A DNA stretch of 7,310 bases from an uncultured Chloroflexota bacterium (lineage in GTDB: Bacteria > Chloroflexota > Anaerolineae > Promineifilales > Promineifilaceae). The DNA lies in contig CALFEW010000696.1 in NCBI GenBank assembly GCA_937958365.1, positions 1 to 7,310 of the forward strand, written 5' to 3'. The notes beneath the pieces are model-generated. The model was not told the DNA's origin. It ran no database searches and worked only from the letters and a program-made list of their open reading frames with translations. Below, one piece after another: positions 1 to 6,500 of this stretch. Position 1 is the first letter of the stretch, and each line of letters begins with the position of its first letter. The position numbers were made by a program, and so were the translations under genes.

Positions 1-10
1 TAAAGAGGCT

Positions 11-38
11 AAATCTGTGAAATCTGTGTCAATCTGTG
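11..38. repeat. Short direct repeats, three AATCTGTG units
   Basis: AATCTGTG occurs at 12-19, 21-28 and 31-38, a period of 9-10 bp. It is cut by or close to the window edge, so the full array length is unknown. Similar short arrays occur between genes in many environmental bacterial genomes (general recollection, not tested here). No function can be assigned. Confidence 0.5.
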
Positions 39-164
39 GACAAAATCTTATTTCCAATAAAATCTAATGTGTTTCACGCAAAATGAGAATGGCATTCCAG
101 GAATTCTCAATTTAGATCAGGCATTCGTGCAAACAAGGTGATTTCTTGGCAATTTACGCTGAAC

Positions 165-272
165 TGTCATTCCTTCGGCGCTGCTCAGGACAAGGTCTGA
201 GCGGAGTCTTCGGAGCGAAGCATCCCGCTCCCACCAGAGGAATGGGATGCTTCGGAGGACCTCAGCATGACA
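165..272. repeat. Interspersed palindromic element, copy A (REP/MITE-like)
   Basis: The element is bounded by TGTCAT (165-170) and its complement ATGACA (267-272). Its core is a perfect 10-bp stem, GAAGCATCCC (217-226) with GGGATGCTTC (244-253), around a 17-nt loop. Three blocks are identical to copy B at 3421-3530: 22 nt at 205-226, 16 nt at 244-259 and 12 nt at 261-272. It lies just past the 3' end and terminator of a minus-strand gene, in the same relative orientation as copy B. It encodes no protein, so if it moves it must be mobilised by an enzyme encoded elsewhere. Confidence 0.75.
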
Positions 273-336
273 CGTCTTCTTGTTGAATTTGTAAAGCACA
301 TTATGCCTTAAATGAACCATGCCTAGGTTTACAACA

Positions 337-366
337 ATCGGGGCGAATCCAACTATTCGCCCCGAT
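337..366 (-). terminator. Intrinsic terminator of the VWA lipoprotein gene
   Basis: A perfect 12-bp GC-rich stem (ATCGGGGCGAAT 337-348 with ATTCGCCCCGAT 355-366) closes a 6-nt loop. Read on the minus strand the hairpin starts 14 nt after the stop codon and is followed by TGTTGTAAA, a modest U-rich tract. The plus-strand side has no T run, so it should act on minus-strand transcription. Confidence 0.85.
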
Positions 367-380
367 CTTCAGCCCCAGAT

Positions 381-1934
381 TTACTTGGCGCTCAAACTGG
401 CTGCCTGCCTCACCAGCGAGGCAAACTCCTGCACGTCCCCGTCGTTCGGCAGATACTCCGCGATGCGCTGCGCCTCGGTAACGAGATTGCCCAGCGAATT
501 GTCCTTCGCCCAATAGCTGCCCCGTAATATTTCGGCAAATTCAGCGACGATGGCGCTCAATTGAAAGCGCGGTGTGGTCTGCGCAAATGCGGGCGCAAAC
601 TCGGACAGGGCGATAGATTCGCTGATTTCGCTGACTTCGCCCGTTGCCGGATCGGCGTAGCGAACATAGGCCAGCAGCGCCGGCGTTTGCGCGTCTGGTT
701 CCGGGGCGAACTTCACTTCATAAAGCGCCGTCACGCTGTGCCCGGCCCCGATTTCGCCCGCGTCCACGCTGTCGTTCCGAAAATCCTGGTCGGCCACGTC
801 GCGGTTTTCATAACCCAACAGGCGATAACGCTCGACGATGGTGGGATTAAACTCGACCTGAATTTTGGCGTCCTGGGCGATGGTGAGCAGCGTCGTGGTC
901 AGTTGGGTCTTAAAAACGCGCTCGGCTTCTTTCATGGTGTCAATGTAGGCGTAGCTGCCATCGCCATTATCGGCCAGTTGTTCCATCAATACGTCATTGT
1001 AATTGCCCATGCCAAAGCCAAAGCTGCTGAGTTGAATGCCCGCAGCGGCATAGGACAATATGGCCTCGGCGGCGGTGTTGCCGACGTTGGCGACGCCATC
1101 GGAGCAGAGGATGAGCCGGTTGATGCCACCGGGGATGGCGTATTCCTCGGCCAGTTCATAGGCCAGCATCAAGCCCTCTTCGGCGTTGGTGCTGCCTTCT
1201 GGCTCCAGACGGTGGATGGCCTGTTCGATGGCGCGGCGCGAATCTACGGCCGTTGGCTCCAGCACCACCCGTCCCCGCGAACCGTAAACCACCAGACCCA
1301 CCCGGTCGGTGGGGCGCAAATTGTCCAGCAGCATGAGCAGCGATTCTTTGACCAACCCCAACCGGTTCTCCATGTCCATCGAACCAGAAACGTCAATCAC
1401 AAAGATGAGCATGGCGTCGGGACGCTGCGCCGGGTCTACTTCGTAGCCTTGCAGCCCAACCCGGACCAGATAATAGGCGTCGTTTTCGCCATAAGGGGCG
1501 GGAGCGCCTTCCAGATGAATAGCAAAGGCGCCGTTTTGTGGACGGCCGTAATCCTGCTCAAAGTAGTTGACGTACTCTTCCACCCGCACCGATTCGTCGG
1601 GCGGCAGCGCGCCGTCGTGGAGATAGCGGCGCATGACGGTGTAAGCGCCGGTATCCACGTCAATCGCAAACGTGGACAGGTTGTCGTCTTCGGCGTCTAT
1701 GAACGGATTGACGCCATAGTCTTCAAAAAACATGTCGGCTTCCGATTCACCGTTAGGCGGCGTCAGGGTATTCGCCGGACTTGCGGTCGCGGCCGGGCTG
1801 GCTTCGTTGTAGCTGTATGACGAGTTGCCGGCGAACATTTCTGGCTGGCTTGGACCACTGGCACAGGCCACAAAGATGAAAGCGGCTAAGACTAAGACAA
1901 GGGTAAATCTCCGGGGAAAACGAATCGGCTTCAT
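381..1934 (-). CDS. VWA domain lipoprotein, YfbK-like
   Basis: A 517-residue exported lipoprotein, probably anchored outside the membrane, where a metal-dependent VWA domain would bind a protein partner. Residues 1-23 form a signal peptide (basic N-terminus, hydrophobic core) ending in a lipobox FVAC with lipidated Cys24. Phe at -3 is slightly unusual. Residues 25-70 are a Ser/Ala/Pro-rich tether. Residues about 76-150 match the N-terminal domain typical of the YfbK group (NPFIDAEDDNLSTFAIDVDT). The VWA domain spans about 174-345 with an intact MIDAS: D181-S183-S185 (DVSGS), T249 and D279 (SDG). Residues about 346-517 match the DUF3520-type C-terminal domain (IAQDAKIQVEFNP). Length and both ends look complete. 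The start is fixed by an AAGGAGAA Shine-Dalgarno. No partner gene (for example a MoxR ATPase or a protease) lies beside it, so the exact role is unknown. Confidence 0.95.
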   Translation of the reverse strand: MKPIRFPRRFTLVLVLAAFIFVACASGPSQPEMFAGNSSYSYNEASPAATASPANTLTPPNGESEADMFFEDYGVNPFIDAEDDNLSTFAIDVDTGAYTVMRRYLHDGALPPDESVRVEEYVNYFEQDYGRPQNGAFAIHLEGAPAPYGENDAYYLVRVGLQGYEVDPAQRPDAMLIFVIDVSGSMDMENRLGLVKESLLMLLDNLRPTDRVGLVVYGSRGRVVLEPTAVDSRRAIEQAIHRLEPEGSTNAEEGLMLAYELAEEYAIPGGINRLILCSDGVANVGNTAAEAILSYAAAGIQLSSFGFGMGNYNDVLMEQLADNGDGSYAYIDTMKEAERVFKTQLTTTLLTIAQDAKIQVEFNPTIVERYRLLGYENRDVADQDFRNDSVDAGEIGAGHSVTALYEVKFAPEPDAQTPALLAYVRYADPATGEVSEISESIALSEFAPAFAQTTPRFQLSAIVAEFAEILRGSYWAKDNSLGNLVTEAQRIAEYLPNDGDVQEFASLVRQAASLSAK

Positions 1935-1940
1935 GGCTTA

Positions 1941-1948
1941 TTCTCCTT
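1941..1948 (-). promoter_or_regulatory. Ribosome binding site of the VWA gene
   Basis: The minus strand reads AAGGAGAA, 6 nt before the ATG at 1934-1932. It is a near-ideal Shine-Dalgarno that fixes the lipoprotein start. It also argues against the longer overlapping minus ORF that begins at 2106 in another frame. Confidence 0.85.
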
Positions 1949-2010
1949 ATTGGGGTGAGACGGGATGGCTTCCTATCTGCACAATTGGGTAACACGGCGT
2001 TGTTTTTTGA

Positions 2011-2062
2011 AGCGTTCAGGTACGACGTACTTTTTCCCAAGTGCGTCGCACCTCTAAGCGCT
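2011..2062. repeat. Nested palindromic hairpin between LLM and VWA genes
   Basis: Two 15-bp arms, AGGTACGACGTACTT (2018-2032) and AAGTGCGTCGCACCT (2039-2053), are inverted copies of AGGTRCGACGYACTT around a 6-nt loop. They differ at only two positions. Each arm contains its own perfect palindrome around one base (GTACG-A-CGTAC at 2020-2030, GTGCG-T-CGCAC at 2041-2051), with centres 21 bp apart. Weaker pairing extends out to AGCG (2011-2014) and CGCT (2059-2062). Neither strand has a T tract after the stem, so it is not a standard intrinsic terminator. It may be a REP-type element or a double operator. Confidence 0.7.
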
Positions 2063-2120
2063 GTTGTTAGAACGACGGCCGTTTCCCAAAAGTTCCCGCA
2101 AAACAAAGAGAAAAAGGTGT

Positions 2121-3221
2121 TTAGTCTCCACTACGACGGGCTATCTCATCCCTGACAACCGGGGCGACTTTGACGCCTAACAGTTCAATAGCCTTCATCA
2201 CCTTGTCGTGGGGCATCGTGCCCACACTCACCTGAAGCAAGAAACGCTGGTGTTGGAATAATTCATGTTGAAACAGTATCTTTTCAATGACGTCATCGGG
2301 GCTGCCGACAAAGTTGGCTCCGCGCAGAGTACAAGACCCCTCAAACTGCTGTCTGGTCATTGGCGGCCAGCCCCGTTCCCGGCCGATTTTATTCATGGTC
2401 TGCGCAAAAACAGGAAACGCCTCCTCGACGGCCTGGCGCGAATCGTCGGCAATGAAGCCATGCGAGTTGATGCTGAGGCTCAGGGCGGCGGGATCATGCC
2501 CGGCCTGAAGCGCCGCCCGGCGATACAGCGCGGTCAATGGCGCAAATTGTTCTGGCAGGCCGCCAATAATGGCAATAGCCAGGGGCAAACCCAGGGTTGC
2601 GGCGCGTATCACGGATTCCGGGGTTCCACCTACGGCAATCCACACGGGGAGCAGGTCTTGAAACGGCCGTGGGTATACTCCCAGGTTGTCTAAAGACGCC
2701 CGATGTTTTCCCGACCAGCTCACGCGCTCTGCTGCGCGTATTTTTAAGAGCAGTTCAAGCTTATCGGAAAAGAGGGTATTGTAATCCTGCAAGTCGTAAC
2801 CAAAGAGGGGGAAGGATTCAATAAACGAACCCCGCCCGGCCATGATCTCTGCGCGACCCTCAGAAATCAGGTCTAAAGTGGCGAAATCCTGAAAAACACG
2901 CACCGGATCGTCGGAACTTAGCACGGTGACGGCGCTGCTCAGGCGGATAGATTGGGTTCGGGCGGCCGCCGCCGCCAGGATCACGGCTGGCGCTGAAGAG
3001 ACAAAATCAGGCCGGTGATGCTCACCGAGGGCAAAAACATCCAGCCCCACCTGATCAGCCAGTTCGATTTCTTCCAGCAAATCGTGCAAGCGTTGTGCCG
3101 GTCTGATTTGTTGGCCTGTGCGGGGATCAGGCGTCAGTTCGGCGAATGAGTAGAGGCCAATTTCAAATTTACGCTTTGTACTCGCTGGTTTGTTGGCGCT
3201 ATTTTCAGTTTGACCAGGCAT
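2121..3221 (-). CDS. LLM class flavin-dependent oxidoreductase
   Basis: A 366-residue cytoplasmic enzyme of the bacterial-luciferase-like superfamily, a TIM-barrel fold using FMN or F420. By recalled sequence pattern it resembles the subgroup named after structure 2I7G (TIGR03858). Supporting segments are LGEHHRPDF (about residues 65-73), [20 protein letters not shown] (about 95-114), the turn [16 protein letters not shown] (about 127-142), [13 protein letters not shown] and a C-terminal [17 protein letters not shown]. The family's N-terminal strand starts at FEIGLYSF (about residue 19), so the first 18 residues are a polar extension. The ATG has an AAGGAGT Shine-Dalgarno and an in-frame stop lies only 10-12 nt upstream, which fixes the start. 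Substrate and reaction are not known for this subgroup. It reads as complete, with no frameshift. It lies 186 bp upstream of the VWA gene and no functional link is evident. Confidence 0.95.
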   Translation of the reverse strand: MPGQTENSANKPASTKRKFEIGLYSFAELTPDPRTGQQIRPAQRLHDLLEEIELADQVGLDVFALGEHHRPDFVSSAPAVILAAAAARTQSIRLSSAVTVLSSDDPVRVFQDFATLDLISEGRAEIMAGRGSFIESFPLFGYDLQDYNTLFSDKLELLLKIRAAERVSWSGKHRASLDNLGVYPRPFQDLLPVWIAVGGTPESVIRAATLGLPLAIAIIGGLPEQFAPLTALYRRAALQAGHDPAALSLSINSHGFIADDSRQAVEEAFPVFAQTMNKIGRERGWPPMTRQQFEGSCTLRGANFVGSPDDVIEKILFQHELFQHQRFLLQVSVGTMPHDKVMKAIELLGVKVAPVVRDEIARRSGD

Positions 3222-3345
3222 GTGAACTCCTTATTAATCGTCTTTGCGCGGGCAGGATGAAGGTGGTTTCTGAGCTGAAACTGCATACTTTACGGGTTTC
3301 ACCTGGCGTTTCGTCGTAGGGGATGGTGACGGTGGCAAAATTCAT
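3205..3345 (-). CDS. Possible 46-residue ORF overlapping the LLM start
   Basis: ATG at 3345-3343, TGA at 3207-3205. The product begins [20 protein letters not shown] and ends SSHAWSN. Its last 17 nt overlap the start of the LLM gene in a different frame, so translation would run through the LLM ribosome binding site. The first 35 codons are rich in third-position G/C (GCC ACC GTC ACC ATC CCC TAC GAC), like genuine genes in this window. There is no strong Shine-Dalgarno: the nearest is AGG about 6 nt before the ATG. No known domain is recognised. It could be a leader peptide coupled to LLM translation, the truncated remnant of a larger gene, or chance. Confidence 0.3.
   Translation of the reverse strand: MNFATVTIPYDETPGETRKVCSFSSETTFILPAQRRLIRSSHAWSN
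3226..3232 (-). promoter_or_regulatory. Ribosome binding site of the LLM oxidoreductase
   Basis: The minus strand reads AAGGAGT, ending 4 nt before the ATG at 3221-3219. It settles the LLM start and lies inside the overlapping 46-codon ORF (3205-3345). Confidence 0.8.
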
Positions 3346-3420
3346 GTGCGCCTAATCTTATCATACAGTGCGGTTAGTGTCCGCATCCGTTGTGGAAAAG
3401 TAAGGAAAAATTCGTATAGC

Positions 3421-3530
3421 GTTATGCTGAGCGAAGTCTTCGGAGCGAAGCATCCCACACCACACCAGCGGAGGAAGGGGATGCTTCGGAGGATGCTTCG
3501 GCAGCCTCAGCACAGGCTCTCAGCATGACA
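3421..3530. repeat. Interspersed palindromic element, copy B (REP/MITE-like)
   Basis: Terminal inverted repeats are GTTATGCTGAG (3421-3431) and CTCAGCATGAC (3519-3529), one mismatch in 11. The inner 10-bp stem GAAGCATCCC (3447-3456) with GGGATGCTTC (3478-3487) closes a 21-nt loop. It shares 22-nt, 16-nt and 12-nt identical blocks with copy A. Its right arm contains an extra segment with a repeated GGATGCTTCGG (3479-3489 and 3491-3501), so this arm has expanded. It starts 44 nt past the SARP stop codon and could help end or protect that transcript. Confidence 0.75.
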
Positions 3531-3573
3531 TGTCTACAGGTAAAGGGTGGGGGAAAAGGCCCTCTGTACAGTG

Positions 3574-6500
3574 CTACTGATTTTTGCTATGCGCCTGGTT
3601 CAATAGCGCCTGATGCCAGGGAATGTTATGGTGATAGGCGTGGCGTAGTTCCTGGCTCTGAATGTGGGCCATGTGGGTTTGCAGTTGCGTTACGGCCGTT
3701 TGCCAAATCGCATCGCACCGGGCATCGTCAGTGGCGGCCAAAATCTGGACGCAGTGCCAGTAGTTGAGAAAGTCATACTCGGTTCCGGCAAAGCTGCCAC
3801 CGGCGGCCAGATAGGCCAGCACCTCTTCCAGCACAGTCAATGCCCGGTCTGGCGCGCCCTGAGCCAGATAGAGCGCCGCCAACGCCGTGACCGACTCCAT
3901 CAGTAGATTCTCATTGTTTAATTGCCGCCGCAGGGCAACGGCCGTTCCCAACACTTCCTCCGCCCGCGCCCACTCTCCCGCACCCAGCAACGCCAGTCCC
4001 AAACCCGTCAGCGCCACCGCCTCGCCAATCCGGTCGCCAATGCCCTGGCAAATATGCAAGCTCTGTTCGTGATAGGCGGTCGCAGTGGCGTATTGCCCTT
4101 GCATGTACGCCACTGCCCCCAGGTTGTTCAGCGTTTTGCCCTGCCCCTCCTGGTCATTCAACGCCCGCCGAATGGTCAGACTTTGCGTGTAGTAGGCCAA
4201 CGCCTGCTCATACTGCCCCAAATTGGCCGCCACCAGTCCCAAATTATTCAGCGTGCGCCCCTTGCCCAGTTCGTCGCCCACTTCTTCCAGAATCGCCAGA
4301 CTTTGTAGATGCCATTGCCGCGCCTGCTCGTACTGTCCCTGGGTGCGGGACATAATGCCCAGATTGCCCAGCATGATGCCCATTTGCAGCCGGTCGCCAA
4401 TTTGCTCCTTGATGCGCAGACTTTGCTGGTAATAGGCGGCCGATTGTTCATAGCGCCCTTGCCCCCAGGCGAGCAGGCCCAAATTGTTCAGCGTATCGCT
4501 GGCCCCCGCCTGATCGCCAATGTCCTGGTAAATGGCGAGGCTTTGCTGATAGGCGTCGGCCGCCTGCGCATAGTCGCCTAAAAACCAGGCCACGACGCCT
4601 AAATTTTTCAGAATCTCCGCCTCTGTGGGGCGGTCGCCGGTGGCGCGCACGTTGGCCAGACCGGCCTGCAAATACTCATTGGCACGGCCGTATGCGCCAT
4701 GCCGCCATTCAATAATGCCCAAATCCTTCAGCAAGCGTCCTTCATGCGGGCGGCTGCCAATTTGCTGCGCCAGCGTCAACGACGCCTGATAGTGGGTGCG
4801 GGCGGCGGCATAATCGCCGTGAATGGTGGCAATCTGCCCCAAATAGCGCAGCGATTGCGCCTGCTCCAGGGGCAAAATGTCGTGCTGGCGGGCCAGGGCC
4901 AACGCCAACTGGCTGTGCTTTTCGCTTTCACCAATCTGCCCCTCGCCAAAGCGGATGGCCGCCAGACGCACATGGCCGATCACTTGCAGGGGGGCATCGT
5001 TTAGCTCTTCGCCAATGGTAACGGCCGTTTGCGCCAACGGCGCCGCTTCGTTCAGATTTACCACCCGCTGTACGAAGTAGGATTGGGCGGCCGACAACTG
5101 CCCCAGCAATAGCCGGGCCTCGACTGTGGGCGGCAAGGTTGCCAACTGACGCAGGGTTTGACCCAACAAGGTGTGGGCTTCGCGGAAAGCGCCGGTGAGG
5201 CGATAGAAGCTGGTCAAACCGGGGAGCGCCTGGCGCACTATCTCGAGCTGGTTGGTGGTGGTAGCCCACTGCCAGGCGGCGCGGATGTTGCTCATCTCGG
5301 CCTGGATTTCGCGCAAAACGGCCGTTTCATTCTCCAATTGGCTCGCTCGCTGCTGGATGAAGTGGGCATAGTAGCGGGCATGGTCGGTTTGCACGGCGTG
5401 GCTGTCTATGGGCAGGGTGGGCAGCTTTTCGGCGGCAAAATGGCGGATGAGTTCGTGCATGTCGAAACGGCCGTTCCCCACCGCCCGCAGCAGCGACTTT
5501 TGCGTCAGCGCCAGCAGCAAGGCCATCGGCACACGGGCAACGGCCGTGGCCGCCGCCGCCATAAAACCACCCTGGAACAACGAACAGTGCGCCAGCGCCA
5601 GCCCCTCTTCCGGCAACAGCCGCTCCCACGAATAATCAAATACCGCCTGCAAACTTTGCTGGCGCGACGGCAAATCATCCTGCCCCAACGCCGTCAGCGC
5701 ATTGTAATTGGCCGTCAGCGCCGCCCGAATCGCCGCGCAGGATTGGTACGCCGTCAGCGCCGCCGCCATTTCAATCGCCAGCGGCAGCCCCTCCACCAAC
5801 TGGCAAATCCGCACCACGTCGGCCAGATTGTGGTCGTCCAGAATAAAGTCTGGCGCAATGCGGCTGGCGCGTTCGGTGAAAAGCTGCAAACTGCTCATGG
5901 TAATCACGTCGGGCATCTGGATTGGCTGTGTCTCGTCGGGCACGGGCAGCCCATGCAGGCGCACCACCATCTCTGCCTGCACATTCAGCCGTTCCCGCGA
6001 GGTGATCAGCAGGGAGAGGTGGGGGCAGTGGGTCAGCAGGTCGAGCAGCAGCTTTTTCCCCGCCGACAGGTGTTCCACGTTGTCCAGAACCAGCAGCATG
6101 TGCTGGTCGCCAATCATCTGGACCAGGGTGGCGGGGGTGGCTTTGTGAGGATAGGCAACGGCCGTTCCCAACACATCTTCGATGGCCCCCACCAACTGCT
6201 CGGCGGCCATGTGCGCGTCGGGGGCGTAGGGCAGGTGTTCCAGGGAGACAAACCAGACCCCGCCGGTAAAATCGGCGGCCACTTTTTGCGCGGCGGCCAT
6301 CGCCAGCCGGGTTTTGCCAATCCCGCCTTCGCCCAAAATGGTCACCAACGGATATTGGCTGCTGCGCAGGTGGGTGGTAACGGCCGTTAACTCCGCCTGC
6401 CGACCAAAAAAGGGGGTGAGGGTGCGTGGCAGGTGGGGCTGGCGGCGTGTTTCACTGGGCCGCGCCGCCGCCGGACCCACTTCTCCGGCGATAATTTGGG

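Larger units (their letters stand above)
1..380. other. Gene-free stretch downstream of the VWA gene
   Basis: No convincing coding sequence is present on either strand. The short ORFs here run through repeat DNA or the terminator hairpin and lack a good ribosome binding site. The stretch holds an AATCTGTG direct repeat (11-38), a 7-bp AT-rich inverted repeat (TGAGAAT 84-90 with ATTCTCA 103-109), an interspersed palindromic element (165-272) and a terminator hairpin (337-366). Confidence 0.8.
3222..3573. other. Intergenic stretch between SARP and LLM genes
   Basis: This 352-bp gap holds the body of the possible 46-codon ORF (to 3345), a 5-bp inverted repeat TGCGG/CCGCA (3369-3373 with 3381-3385), and palindromic element copy B (3421-3530). 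It also has a weak bulged hairpin just after the SARP stop (TACAG 3535-3539 with CTGTA 3564-3568, AGGG 3544-3547 with CCCT 3560-3563). No clear intrinsic terminator with a T tract, and no convincing promoter pair, was found. Confidence 0.7.

Noticed and set aside
84..109. TGAGAAT/ATTCTCA hairpin as a minus-strand terminator
   Set aside because: The stem is only 7 bp and AT-rich with a 12-nt loop and a short TTTT. The strong terminator at 337-366 already ends the VWA transcript.
117..320. 67-residue minus-strand ORF containing CHAEVLRSIPF
   Set aside because: It reads straight through palindromic element copy A and has no good ribosome binding site. The peptide is simply translated repeat DNA.
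561..1820. 419-residue plus-strand ORF opposite the VWA gene
   Set aside because: It is antisense to a clearly recognised protein, with odd composition and no domain pattern. It is a high-GC shadow ORF.
1753..2106. 117-residue minus-strand ORF overlapping the VWA start
   Set aside because: It runs through the nested hairpin and then out of frame into the VWA signal peptide. The strong Shine-Dalgarno at 1941-1948 serves the VWA frame instead.
3360..3365. TATGAT on the minus strand as a -10 box for the LLM gene
   Set aside because: It matches five of six consensus bases, but no -35-like hexamer lies 16-19 nt upstream, so it is too weak to call.
3535..3568. Hairpin just after the SARP stop as an intrinsic terminator
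   Set aside because: The stem is split into 4 and 5 bp by a one-sided 4-nt bulge, and no T tract follows on the minus strand.
3895..4854. CRISPR-like array suggested by regular 120-bp repetition
   Set aside because: The repetition is in frame with a protein, has diverged units and no spacers. It encodes TPR motifs.
5158..6390. 410-residue plus-strand ORF opposite the NB-ARC region
   Set aside because: Rich in Gln, Arg and His with no recognisable fold, antisense to an intact Walker A/B ATPase. It is a shadow ORF.
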